Origin: Ancylobacter oerskovii
GTDB lineage: Bacteria > Pseudomonadota > Alphaproteobacteria > Rhizobiales > Xanthobacteraceae
Direction: 5' to 3'
NCBI RefSeq assembly: GCF_018390555.1
Contig: NZ_JAHBGB010000037.1
Location: 124,001-188,000, forward strand
DNA length: 64,000 nucleotides
The position numbers were made by a program, and so were the translations under genes. Under the pieces are notes generated by a model. It ran no database searches. It had not been told where the DNA came from and saw only the letters and a list, made by a program, of their open reading frames with translations. Shown here one piece after another: positions 34,608 through 44,372 of the stretch. Position 1 is the stretch's first letter; each line of letters begins with the position of its first letter.

Positions 34608-34749
34608 GGGAAACTCCGACTTCCGACGAGGAGTGGCCGGGGCCGGCCGGGCGGCGGGCAGGCACCGCGCGGCAGCCTCTCCACTATTCTCTTGCATAGG
34701 TTTGCCAATTTATCTATCGAATTTATAGAACATTTAGACGGATTGCGCC
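34608..34749. promoter_or_regulatory. Divergent promoter between two ssu-type operons
   Basis: 142 bp separate the GTG of the reductase (leftward) and the binding-protein gene (rightward). A low-GC block at 34707-34737 includes TCTAT (34713-34717) and ATAGA (34725-34729), an inverted pair 7 bp apart. One operator could control both operons. Confidence 0.5.
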
Positions 34750-35724
34750 ATGCCCTTGCTCATCAATCGTCGCCTTACCCTCGGTGCGCTCGTCGCCGGC
34801 TCGCTGCTGGCCGGCCTCGGCACCGCCCTGGCGGCCCCCGCCGAGATCCGTGTCGACTGGGCGACCTACAACCCGGTCTCCATCGTCCTGAAGGACAAGA
34901 AGTTCCTCGAGGAGGAATTCGCCAAGGACGGCATCGCGGTGCGCTGGGTGCAGTCGGCCGGTTCCAACAAGGCGCTGGAATTCCTCAATGCCGGCTCGCT
35001 CGACTTCGGCTCCACCGCCGGGGCGGCGGCGCTGATCGGCCGCATCAACGGCAACCCGATCAAGTCCATCTATGTCTATTCGCGGCCGGAATGGACGGCG
35101 CTGGTGACGCGCAAGGACAGCGGCATCGCCAAGGTCGCCGACCTGAAGGGCAAGAGCGTCGCGGTGACGCGCGGCACCGATCCGCACATCTTCCTCATCC
35201 GCGCGCTGGCGGCGGAAGGCCTGACCGACAAGGACGTGCGCTTCGTGCTCCTGCAGCACGCCGATGGCCGGCTCGCGCTCACCCGCGGCGATGTCGACGC
35301 CTGGGCGGGGCTGGACCCGATCATGGCCTCGGCCGAGATCGAGGACGGCGCCGTGCTGTTCTATCGCAACGCGGCCGCCAATAGCTGGGGCGTGCTGAAT
35401 GTGCGCGAGGCCTTCGCGCAGGAGAACCCGGAGATCGTCCGCCGCGTGCTCGCCGCCTATGAGAAGGCGCGCCTGTGGTCCATCGAGCATCCCAAGGAAC
35501 TCGCCGCGCTGCTGGAAGGCGCCGCCAGGCTGCCGGCGCCGGTGATCGCCCGCCAGCTGGAGCGCACCGAGCTGACCCACGGCCCGATCGGCGCGGCGCA
35601 GAAGGCGACGCTGGTGGAGGCCGGCAAGGCGCTGCAGCAGGCCGGCGTGGTGGCGAAGGAGGTCGATGTGCCCGGCACCGTCGAGGTGCTGATCGACCCG
35701 GGCTATCTCAAGCCGGGCCTGTGA
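34750..35724 (+). CDS. Sulfonate-type ABC transporter binding protein (SsuA-like)
   Basis: 324 residues. The signal peptide MPLLINRRLTLGALVAGSLL ends near ALAAP. EIRVDWATYNPVSIVLKDKK, GSLDFGSTAGAAALIGRING and VADLKGKSVAVTRGTDPHIF mark the SsuA/NMT1 fold. It is more distant from SsuA at 31409 than expected for a recent copy. First gene of a four-gene rightward operon. Confidence 0.9.
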   Translation: MPLLINRRLTLGALVAGSLLAGLGTALAAPAEIRVDWATYNPVSIVLKDKKFLEEEFAKDGIAVRWVQSAGSNKALEFLNAGSLDFGSTAGAAALIGRINGNPIKSIYVYSRPEWTALVTRKDSGIAKVADLKGKSVAVTRGTDPHIFLIRALAAEGLTDKDVRFVLLQHADGRLALTRGDVDAWAGLDPIMASAEIEDGAVLFYRNAAANSWGVLNVREAFAQENPEIVRRVLAAYEKARLWSIEHPKELAALLEGAARLPAPVIARQLERTELTHGPIGAAQKATLVEAGKALQQAGVVAKEVDVPGTVEVLIDPGYLKPGL

Positions 35725-35725
35725 G

Positions 35726-36589
35726 ATGAGCGCCCTGGAGGGCCTGATCGCACCGGCGCAGGAGGGCGCGGAAAAGCGGGCCTTGCCGGCGCGCGCCCGG
35801 CGCTTCGGCACGCTGCGGCTTTTCGTGCTCGGGGCGGTGCTGCCGCTCGGCGCCGCGCTGCTGTGGGAGCTGGCGGTGCGGGCGGGCCTCGCCTCCGGCC
35901 GGCTGATGCCGCCGCCGAGCACCATCCTCGCCACCCTCGTCGAACTCGCCCGCAGCGGCGATCTCGCGCTGCATGTGAAGGCGACGCTGGCGCGCGTCGC
36001 CGCCGGCTTCGCGCTCGGCGTCGCCGCCGGTACGCTGCTGGGCATGCTGGCCGGCGCCTCGGGACTGGCGCGGGCGCTGATCGATCCCTCGCTGCAGGGG
36101 TTGCGCGCCATCCCCTCCATCGCCTGGGTGCCGCTGTTCATCCTCTGGCTCGGCATCTTCGAGGCCTCGAAGGTGACGCTGATCGCGGTGGGCGTGGCCT
36201 TCCCGATCTATCTCGGCACGCTCGGCGCCATCCTCTCGGTGGACCGCAAGATCGTCGAGGTGGGCCGCAGCTTCCGCCTGACGCGGCTGCAGCTCGCCAC
36301 CCGCATCCTGCTGCCGGCGGTGCTGCCGCATTACGTGGTGGCGCTGCGCGCCGGGCTGGGGCTCGGCTGGATGTTCGTGGTGGCCGCCGAATTCATGGGC
36401 GCCTCCGAAGGGCTCGGCTATCTGCTGGTGGACGGCCAGCAGCTGGGCAAGCCGGCGCAGATCGTCGCCGCCATCGTGGTGTTCGCGGTGCTCGGCAAGC
36501 TCACCGACGCGCTGCTGGTCGCCGCCTCGGCGCCGCTGCTGCGCTGGGAGGACACCGATTCGCATGCCGCCGCGGCGCGGGAGGGTTGA
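35726..36589 (+). CDS. SsuC-like ABC transporter permease
   Basis: 287 residues. Six-helix permease with GRLMPPPSTILATLVELARS, the loop DRKIVEVGRSFRLTRLQLAT and AAEFMGASEGLGYLLVDGQQ. It begins 1 bp after the binding-protein stop and is followed at 3 bp by the ATPase, so the three are translated together. Confidence 0.92.
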   Translation: MSALEGLIAPAQEGAEKRALPARARRFGTLRLFVLGAVLPLGAALLWELAVRAGLASGRLMPPPSTILATLVELARSGDLALHVKATLARVAAGFALGVAAGTLLGMLAGASGLARALIDPSLQGLRAIPSIAWVPLFILWLGIFEASKVTLIAVGVAFPIYLGTLGAILSVDRKIVEVGRSFRLTRLQLATRILLPAVLPHYVVALRAGLGLGWMFVVAAEFMGASEGLGYLLVDGQQLGKPAQIVAAIVVFAVLGKLTDALLVAASAPLLRWEDTDSHAAAAREG

Positions 36590-36592
36590 GCC

Positions 36593-37345
36593 ATGCTGCG
36601 TCTCGAAGGCCTCGCCAAGACCTATCCGACCGGCACCAAGGCGCTCGCCGGCCTCACGCTCGACGTGGAGGCGGCGGAGATCGTCGCGGTGGTGGGAGGC
36701 TCGGGCTGCGGCAAGAGCACCCTGCTGCGCCTCGTCGCCGGGCTGGGCCGGCCGAGCGCCGGCCGGGTGCTGATCGACGGCGAGCCGATAGCGGCGCCGC
36801 ATCCTGCGGTCGGCATCGTGTTCCAGGAACCGCGGCTGCTGCCCTGGCGCAGCGTCGCGCGCAACATCGGCTTCGGCCTCGCCCACCTGCCGCGCGAGGA
36901 GCGGGAGGCGCGCGTCGCGGCGGCGCTGGCCCGCATCGGCCTCGCCGACCATGCCCGCCGCTGGCCGCGCGAGCTCTCCGGCGGGCAGGCGCAGCGTGTG
37001 GCGCTGGCGCGGGCGCTGGTGGCGCAGCCGCGGGTGCTGCTGCTCGACGAGCCGTTCTCGGCGCTCGACGCCTTCACCCGCGCCGATCTGCAGGAGCACC
37101 TGCTGGCGCTGTGGGCGGATACGCGCCCGACGCTGGTGCTGGTGACGCACGATATCGAGGAGGCGCTGGTGCTCGCCGACCGGGTGGTGGTGATGCAGCC
37201 GCATCCCGGGCGCGTCGCCGCCGTCCTGCCGGTCGACCTGCCGCGCCCCCGCGCGCCGGGTACCGCAGCCTTCGATGCACTGAAAGGCGATATACTGGCG
37301 ATCCTCGGCCCGATCCGGCGCACGGTTGCAGCGGTCGCGGCATGA
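36593..37345 (+). CDS. SsuB-like ABC transporter ATPase
   Basis: 250 residues. Walker A GGSGCGKST is at 35-43; [51 protein letters not shown] and LVTHDIEEALVLADR follow. It completes the second SsuABC-type importer on the rightward strand. Confidence 0.93.
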   Translation: MLRLEGLAKTYPTGTKALAGLTLDVEAAEIVAVVGGSGCGKSTLLRLVAGLGRPSAGRVLIDGEPIAAPHPAVGIVFQEPRLLPWRSVARNIGFGLAHLPREEREARVAAALARIGLADHARRWPRELSGGQAQRVALARALVAQPRVLLLDEPFSALDAFTRADLQEHLLALWADTRPTLVLVTHDIEEALVLADRVVVMQPHPGRVAAVLPVDLPRPRAPGTAAFDALKGDILAILGPIRRTVAAVAA

Positions 37346-37419
37346 GCGGGGAGGCTGGATTCTATGGCGGCTGAATGCATGGCGGGCGCGACCCATCCGA
37401 CCGTTCGGGCCGGCCGATC

Positions 37420-38859
37420 ATGAGCGGGGCGGAGATCGCGGTGCCGGTCGCCATCCTCGGCGGCGGCTTTTCCGGCGCGGCGGTGGCGTGGCACCTGCTG
37501 CGGCTGCGCCCGGAGCTCGACCGGGTGGCGGTGGTGGAGCCGCGCGCCGAGATCGGCCGCGGCCTCGCCTACAGCGCCGCCGATCCCGCGCATCGCATCA
37601 ACGTGCCGGCGAGCCGCATGTCGCTGAACCCGGAGGCGCCGGACCAGTTCAACGACTGGCTGGAAGCCTCGGCGCGGCTGGCGGCCGATCCCGCCGCCCG
37701 GATGCCGGACGGCCGCAACTTCCCGGCGCGCGCGGTGTTCGGCGCCTATGTGGCGGAGGCGATGGCGGCGCTGGGTCCGCGCCTTCTGCATGTGCGGGCG
37801 CACGCCGAGCGGGTGGAGCCGCTGCCGGCGGGCGGCTACCGGGTGATCGCCTCGGACGGCCGCCGCCTGCGCGCGGATGTCGTGGTGCTGGCGGTGACGC
37901 ATGTGCCGCCGAGCCCGCCTGCCTTGCTGCAGGCGGCGCTGGCCGGGCATCCCGGCTTCATCGCCGATCCCTGGGCGAGCGAGGCGCTGGCGCGGCTGGT
38001 GCCCGACAGCCGGGTGCTGATCGTCGGCACCGGGCTTTCCATGGCCGACATCGTCGCCAGCCTCGACCGCCTCGGCCATCGCGGAAAGGTGGTGGCGGTG
38101 TCGCGGCGCGGCCTGCGCTCGCGCGGCCACCCCGCCGCCGCCCATGATCCCTATGGCGACTTCGCGAGCGATCCGGCGCGCACCACCCGCGAGTTGGTAC
38201 GGCGGGTGCGCGCCGCCGTCCGCGCGGCGGAGGCGGAGGGGAAGAGTTGGCATTGCGTGCTCGACCAGGTGCGCCTGCAGGGCTCGGCGATCTGGCAGGC
38301 GCTGCCGCTTGCCGAGCGGGCGCGGCTGCTGCGCCATCTGCGCCCGTTCTGGGACGTGCACCGCTTCCGCATCGCCCCGCAGGTGGAGGCGGGGCTCGAC
38401 CGGCGGATCGCCGAGGGCACGCTGGCGATCCGCACCGCCTCGCTGACGACGGCGGAAGTGGGGGCAAGAGCGGGGACGGAAGCGGGCGACGGCGGCATCC
38501 GCATCGGCCTGCGCGACCGGCGCAGCGGCGCGGTGGAGGTGCAGGAATTCGACGCCGTGGCGGTGGCGACGGGCCCCGCGCATGGGCAGGTATTCGCCAG
38601 CAATCCGCTTCTGAGCGCGCTGGCGCAAGCCGGGCTGGCGCGGCCGGATCCGCTGCGGCTGGGGATCGATGTCGACCGGCAGGGGCGCGCGCTCGGCACC
38701 GACGGGCAGGCGCGTGCCGACCTGTTCGTCGCCGGGCCGCTGGCGCGGGGCACGTTCGGCGAGCTGATGGGGCTGCCGGACGTGACCAACCACGCCATCC
38801 GCATCGCCGGCGAGGTCGCCGCGCGGCTGGAGCGCGGCGACGCGGGCAAGGCGGCCTAG
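37420..38859 (+). CDS. FAD/NAD(P)-binding protein (YdhS-like)
   Basis: 479 residues from ATG 37420; an in-frame ATG at 37375 would add 15 residues and neither has a good ribosome site. IAVPVAILGGGFSGAAVAWH is an FAD-binding motif, EIGRGLAYSAADPAHRINVP matches the NAD_binding_9 family, and VLIVGTGLSMADIVASLDRL is a second dinucleotide fold. The reaction is unknown for this family. It is the fourth gene of the SsuABC-type operon (gap about 75 bp), mirroring the FAD enzyme that follows the other importer at 12669-15566. Confidence 0.8.
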   Translation: MSGAEIAVPVAILGGGFSGAAVAWHLLRLRPELDRVAVVEPRAEIGRGLAYSAADPAHRINVPASRMSLNPEAPDQFNDWLEASARLAADPAARMPDGRNFPARAVFGAYVAEAMAALGPRLLHVRAHAERVEPLPAGGYRVIASDGRRLRADVVVLAVTHVPPSPPALLQAALAGHPGFIADPWASEALARLVPDSRVLIVGTGLSMADIVASLDRLGHRGKVVAVSRRGLRSRGHPAAAHDPYGDFASDPARTTRELVRRVRAAVRAAEAEGKSWHCVLDQVRLQGSAIWQALPLAERARLLRHLRPFWDVHRFRIAPQVEAGLDRRIAEGTLAIRTASLTTAEVGARAGTEAGDGGIRIGLRDRRSGAVEVQEFDAVAVATGPAHGQVFASNPLLSALAQAGLARPDPLRLGIDVDRQGRALGTDGQARADLFVAGPLARGTFGELMGLPDVTNHAIRIAGEVAARLERGDAGKAA

Positions 38860-38878
38860 CGCCTCGCCCGCGCCGGCC

Positions 38879-39949
38879 TCAGTCGCGCAGCAGGGGCAGC
38901 AGCTGCTCGCCCTGGCGCTTGATCTCGGACAGATAGGGCGTATCGGACAGCACGAACTGGGTGATGCCGAGATCGCGGTACTTCTTCAGCGAGCGGGCGA
39001 CATCCGCCGCCGAGCCGACCAGCCAGGTGGTGCCTGCGCCGCCGCCGCCGAACTTGCCCGGCGCGGTGTAGAGATTGTCGTCGAGCACGTCGCCGCGCGC
39101 CTGGAGATCGAGCAGCCGCTGCTGGCCGACCGCCACCGCCCGGCGATGATCCTGCCAGCCGGCGCCGTGGGTCTTCGCCATTTCGGCAACCTTCGCCTCG
39201 GCATCGGCCCAGGCCTGTTCGGTGGTGTCGCGAACCAGCGTGGTGATGCGCAAGCCGAATTCCAGCGGCGGCAAATCGCGGTCGAGATCGCGGCTCAGCG
39301 CCTTCAGCCGGGCGATGCGCTCGCCTATGTCCGCCAGCGGCTCGCCCCAGAACAGCTGGACGTCGGCTTCGGTGGCGGCGACCCGCTCGGCGGTTTCCGA
39401 GGCGCCGCCGAAATACAGCCGGGGATGCCGGCGCTCGCCGCGGGCGACGAGGCGCGGCACCACGGTGGAATCGGCGACGCGGAAATGCTCGCCGGCAAAG
39501 ATGACGTTCTCCTCGGTCCAGAGCCGGCGGACGAGGCGCATGAACTCCCGGGTGCGGGCATAGCGATGGGCCTGGTCGCCCTCGCTGTCGCCATAGGCGG
39601 CGAGATTGTCCTTGCCGGACACGATGTTGATCCGCACCCGGCCGCCGGTGAGATGATCCAGCGTGGCGATGGCGGAGGCGAAATGCGCCGGCCGCCAGTA
39701 GCCCGGCCGGATGGCGATCAGCGGCTCGAAGCGGGTGGTCCGCGCGGCGAGCGCGGTCGCCAGCGTGAAGGTGTCGGGCCGGCCCCAGCCGGTGCCGATC
39801 AGCGCGCCTTTCCAGCCATGCTCCTCCAGCGCCCGGGCGTGGCCGGTCAGGGTCTCCAGGCTGTTGTGGTTCTCGACCGTGGAATCGCCGCGATGGCCGG
39901 CTTCGACGACATTGGGGATGTACCAGAGAAATTCGCTGCGGCTGCTCAT
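38879..39949 (-). CDS. LLM flavin-dependent monooxygenase, SsuD-like
   Basis: 356 residues from ATG 39949; a GTG five codons upstream is possible. SEFLWYIPNVVEAGHRGDST, LIAIRPGYWRPAHFASAIAT, GGRVRINIVSGKDNLAAYGD, HPRLYFGGASETAERVAATE and VGSAADVARSLKKYRDLGIT follow alkanesulfonate monooxygenase SsuD. SsuD converts alkanesulfonates to aldehyde and sulfite with FMNH2 and O2. It is convergent with the FAD/NAD(P) enzyme gene and follows the NtaA-type LLM gene at 40037 by 87 bp on the same strand. It is not in the ssuECBA operon as in E. coli. Confidence 0.9.
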   Translation of the reverse strand: MSSRSEFLWYIPNVVEAGHRGDSTVENHNSLETLTGHARALEEHGWKGALIGTGWGRPDTFTLATALAARTTRFEPLIAIRPGYWRPAHFASAIATLDHLTGGRVRINIVSGKDNLAAYGDSEGDQAHRYARTREFMRLVRRLWTEENVIFAGEHFRVADSTVVPRLVARGERRHPRLYFGGASETAERVAATEADVQLFWGEPLADIGERIARLKALSRDLDRDLPPLEFGLRITTLVRDTTEQAWADAEAKVAEMAKTHGAGWQDHRRAVAVGQQRLLDLQARGDVLDDNLYTAPGKFGGGGAGTTWLVGSAADVARSLKKYRDLGITQFVLSDTPYLSEIKRQGEQLLPLLRD

Positions 39950-40036
39950 GCGACGGGTCTGCACTTTCGGTTGCCGGGATGCCGGCGGTCCCGACGAGGA
40001 CCGCGGCCAGGGGTGGAGGAGCGTCGGCGCGTCATT

Positions 40037-41431
40037 CTAACCGTTCGCGGCGATCGGCCGGGCTTGACCGCCGACCTCGCAGCCGGGGGGCGCCGACGGC
40101 TTCGCCGCGGGGTGGTGCGGGTAGGGCAGGCCGAGATTCTCGCGCAGCGTACGCCCTTCATATTCTTCCCGGAACAGCTTGCGGCGCCGCAGCTCGGGCA
40201 CGACGAGATCGACGAAATCGTCGAGGCCGCCGGGCAGGGTGGGCGGCATGACGTTGAAGCCGTCGGCGGCATGGCCCTCGAACCAGGCTTCCAGCTGGTC
40301 GGCGATGTCCTTCGCCGTGCCGCGAATGGCCCAGTGCCCGCGCGCGCCGGCGATCCACTGATAGAGCTGGCGGATGCTGAAGCCTTCGCGCCGGGCGAGG
40401 TCGACCAGCAGCTTCTGCCGGCTCTTGGCGGCATTGGTCTCCGGCAGCTCGGGCAAGGGGCCGTCCAGCGGATGGCCGCTGAGATCGACGCCGCCCAGCA
40501 TCTGCGACAGCAGCGACAGGCCGACCGCGGGGTGGATGAGCTCCTGCAGCTCGGCGAATTTCGCCTCCGCTTCGTCGCGGGTGCGGCCGACGATCGGCGA
40601 GACGCCGGGCAGGATCTTCAGCGTGTCGGCATGCCGGCCATAGCGGGAGAGCCGCCCCTTCACGTCGGTATAGAAGGCCTGCGCCTCCTCCAGCGTCTGC
40701 GCGGCGGTGAAGATGACCTCGGCCGTCTCCGCCGCCAGTTCCTTGCCGGCCTCGGACGAGCCGGCCTGCACCAGCACCGGTCGCCCCTGCGGCGCGCGGG
40801 CGACGTTCAAGGGCCCGCGTACCGCGAAATGCGGGCCGCTATGGTTGAGGACGTGCTGCTTCGACGGCTCGAAATAGAGCCCGCTTTCCTTGTCGCGCAG
40901 GAAGGCGTCGTCCTCCCAGCTGTCCCACAGGCCGGTGACGACCTGCGCGAATTCGCGGGCGCGGTCATAGCGGTCGGCATGGGCGGGATGCGCGGTGCGG
41001 CTGAAATTGAAGGCCTCGACCTCGCCGGCGGAGGTGGCGAGGTTCCAGCCGGCGCGGCCCTTGCTGATGTGGTCGAGCGAGGCGAATTTCCGGGCGATGT
41101 GGAAGGGCTCGTTATAGGTGGTCGTCGCGGTGGCGATGAGGCCGATGTGCCTTGTGGCGGCGGCGATGCCCGACAGCAGGGTGATCGGCTCGAAATGCAC
41201 GACGTAGCGGGCCACCCGGCTGGCGGATTCGATGTTCTGGTCCCGCACCGCCGCTGAATCGGCGAGGAAGATGGCATCGAACTTCGCGCGTTCGGCGGTG
41301 CGGGCGAGCTCGACATAGTGATCGAAGTTCACGCCGGCATCGGCCTGCGCCCGCGGATGGCGCCAGGCGGCGACGTGATGGCCGGTGGGATGGAGAAAGG
41401 CGTTCAGCTTCGATTGTCCGTGCCGCGCCAT
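40037..41431 (-). CDS. LLM flavin-dependent monooxygenase, NtaA/DszA type
   Basis: 464 residues. KLNAFLHPTGHHVAAWRHPR, FDAIFLADSAAV, ATATTTYNEPFHIARKFASL, GRAGWNLATSAGEVEAFNFS and ADGFNVMPPTLPGGLDDFVD identify the family. It is the closest in-window match to the LLM at 11326 (GHHVAAWRH, HVLNHSGPHF, GVSPIVGRTRDEA). A basic, proline-rich tail of about 20 residues follows the barrel. It is divergent from an SsuB-A-C-LLM operon, with 75 bp between starts. Confidence 0.93.
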   Translation of the reverse strand: MARHGQSKLNAFLHPTGHHVAAWRHPRAQADAGVNFDHYVELARTAERAKFDAIFLADSAAVRDQNIESASRVARYVVHFEPITLLSGIAAATRHIGLIATATTTYNEPFHIARKFASLDHISKGRAGWNLATSAGEVEAFNFSRTAHPAHADRYDRAREFAQVVTGLWDSWEDDAFLRDKESGLYFEPSKQHVLNHSGPHFAVRGPLNVARAPQGRPVLVQAGSSEAGKELAAETAEVIFTAAQTLEEAQAFYTDVKGRLSRYGRHADTLKILPGVSPIVGRTRDEAEAKFAELQELIHPAVGLSLLSQMLGGVDLSGHPLDGPLPELPETNAAKSRQKLLVDLARREGFSIRQLYQWIAGARGHWAIRGTAKDIADQLEAWFEGHAADGFNVMPPTLPGGLDDFVDLVVPELRRRKLFREEYEGRTLRENLGLPYPHHPAAKPSAPPGCEVGGQARPIAANG

Positions 41432-41506
41432 TGCGTGCGTACCTTCCTGCGAACCATCCGTGACAGTATATTGACTCTATAGTCTATAGATTTTATATAT
41501 TGATTT
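41432..41506. promoter_or_regulatory. Divergent AT-rich promoter
   Basis: The 75-bp gap is strongly AT-rich from 41462 to 41506. It contains two CTATAG hexamers 7 bp apart (GACTCTATAGTCTATAGATT), each self-complementary. The TATAT run just before the rightward ATG at 41507 suggests a leader only a few bases long. Confidence 0.5.
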
Positions 41507-42403
<897 letters not shown>

Positions 42404-42414
42404 AAGCACGCACG

Positions 42415-43458
42415 ATGCGCTTCACCCCAAGCCGCCGCCTCCTTCTCGCGGCGAGCGCCGCGGCACTGCTCACGGCTTCGGCCGCCCTGTCCAGCGGCCC
42501 GGCCGCGGCGGCGGATGAACTCGAAACCAAGGTGATCCGCTATCAGTCGTCCACCGGCGCCGATGTCAGCCCGCTGGAACTGGCCGACGCGCTCGGCTAC
42601 CTCGCGCCGATCACGCTGGAGCGGGTCGGCGACGTGCAGGGCGGGCCGGCCAATCTGCAGGCGGCCGCGACCGGGCAGGTCGACATCGCCTCGGCGTTCA
42701 ACGGCGCGGTGCTCAACATCGTCGCCGCCGGCGCGCCGCTGACCTCGGTGGTGAGCTGGCGCGGCACCAACGAACTGACCTCGCCCGGCCTCTACGCGCT
42801 GGACGACGGCAAGACCAACACGGCCCGCGACCTGATCGGCAAGAAGATCGGCGTCAACACACTGGGTGCCAACCAGGAGGCGGTGAGCAGCATCTATCTC
42901 GCCAAGGGCGGGCTGTCGCCGGAGGAGATCAAGCAGGTCACCTTCGTGCCGCTACCCACCCCCAATGTCGAGCAGAGCCTGCGCAACGGCCAGATCAGCG
43001 CCGCCAGCCTCGGCTTCACCTTCCGCGACGCGGCGCTGGCGCGCGGCGGCATCAAGGCGCTGACGCGCAATGTCGACCTGCTGGGCAGCTACAACGACAA
43101 TACCGGCGTGCTGCGCAACGACTTCATCGCGAAGAACCCGAACACCACCAAGCACCTCGTCTCCGCCATCGCCCGGGCCATCGCCTGGAGCCAGCAGAAG
43201 GAGAAGGAGGACAAGCGCGCCGAGGTCGTCGAGGTCTATTCGAAATATCTGGAGGCCAAGGGGCGCGGCACCGGCCTCGCGCCGCTGAAATACTGGCAGA
43301 GCCTCGGCATCGAGACCGAAGGCGGCTGGATCAAGAAGGAAGACTTCGCGATGTGGGTCGGCTGGCTGAATTCGCGCGGCGAGGTCGACGGCAGCGCCCT
43401 CGACCTGAGCAAGGTCTACAGCAACGACTTCAATCCCTACTGGAAGGGCCACGAGTGA
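42415..43458 (+). CDS. Sulfonate/nitrate-type ABC transporter binding protein
   Basis: 347 residues from ATG 42415. The signal peptide MRFTPSRRLLLAASAAALLT ends near PAAAADE. VIRYQSSTGADVSPLELADA, GDVQGGPANLQAAATGQVDI and SRGEV-W-like C-terminal features are those of type-2 binding proteins of the SsuA/NMT1 group. It lacks the usual long aromatic pocket segments of SsuA, so its ligand may differ from simple alkanesulfonates. Confidence 0.9.
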   Translation: MRFTPSRRLLLAASAAALLTASAALSSGPAAAADELETKVIRYQSSTGADVSPLELADALGYLAPITLERVGDVQGGPANLQAAATGQVDIASAFNGAVLNIVAAGAPLTSVVSWRGTNELTSPGLYALDDGKTNTARDLIGKKIGVNTLGANQEAVSSIYLAKGGLSPEEIKQVTFVPLPTPNVEQSLRNGQISAASLGFTFRDAALARGGIKALTRNVDLLGSYNDNTGVLRNDFIAKNPNTTKHLVSAIARAIAWSQQKEKEDKRAEVVEVYSKYLEAKGRGTGLAPLKYWQSLGIETEGGWIKKEDFAMWVGWLNSRGEVDGSALDLSKVYSNDFNPYWKGHE

Positions 43459-43494
43459 CGCCGGCGGCGGCGGGCTCGGCCGGAGGAGTGACCG

Positions 43495-44337
43495 ATGTCG
43501 ATCATCGCAACGGATGAGGGCCGGGCCGGCTTCGCGGCGGGAGCCTTCGCCTCGCGCCTCGCCGCCGGGCTGCGACTGGCGCGCGGGACGCTCTGGAAGT
43601 CGGCCTCGCTGCTGGCCGTCTTCGCGCTGTGGGAGTTGCTGCCGCGCCTCGGGCTGGTCGACCGCGTGTGGTTTCCCCCGCTCAGCCAGGTTCTCGGCGT
43701 GCTCGTCCAGATGGCGCGCAGCGGCGAATTGCAGAACCACATCGCCGGCAGCCTGGTGCGGTCGGTGACCGGCTTCGGCCTCGCCGTCGCGGTCGCGGTG
43801 CCGCTGGGGCTCGCCATCGGCTGGTATGCACGGCTGCGCGACTTCCTCACTTCGGCGCTGGAATTCTTCCGCAACACCTCGGCGCTGGCGCTGCTGCCGG
43901 TGTTCATCCTGTTCCTCGGCATCGGCGAGGCCTCGAAGATCGGCATCGTCACCTTCGCCTGCTTCTTCCCGATCCTGCTGAGCACCATCAGCGGCGTGAA
44001 GAGCGTCGACCCGCTGCTGATCAAGTCCGCCCGCTCGCTGGCGCTTTCCGCTCCGGCGATCTTCACCAAGATCATCCTGCCCTCGGCGGTGCCCTCGGTG
44101 TTCACCGGCTTCCGCCTCGCCGCGCAGAGCTCGATCCTGGTGCTGATCGCCGCCGAGATGGTCGGGGCCACACGCGGGCTCGGCTACCTCATCAACTATG
44201 CGCAGTTCAATTTCCTGATCCCGAAAATGTATGCCGGCATCCTCACCATCGCCCTGATCGGGCTGGCGGTGAACCAGCTGCTGGTGACCGCCGAGCGCCG
44301 GCTGTCGCGCTGGCGGGTGCCGACCTCCAACGCCTGA
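43495..44337 (+). CDS. SsuC-like ABC transporter permease
   Basis: 280 residues, about six helices. VWFPPLSQVLGVLVQMARSG, FRNTSALALLPVFILFLGIG and the loop DPLLIKSARSLALSAPAIFT are typical. It is third in the operon, 36 bp after the binding protein gene. Confidence 0.92.
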   Translation: MSIIATDEGRAGFAAGAFASRLAAGLRLARGTLWKSASLLAVFALWELLPRLGLVDRVWFPPLSQVLGVLVQMARSGELQNHIAGSLVRSVTGFGLAVAVAVPLGLAIGWYARLRDFLTSALEFFRNTSALALLPVFILFLGIGEASKIGIVTFACFFPILLSTISGVKSVDPLLIKSARSLALSAPAIFTKIILPSAVPSVFTGFRLAAQSSILVLIAAEMVGATRGLGYLINYAQFNFLIPKMYAGILTIALIGLAVNQLLVTAERRLSRWRVPTSNA

Positions 44338-44372
44338 GCCTTCGATCCCCCGTTCCGTCCGACAGGTGAACC

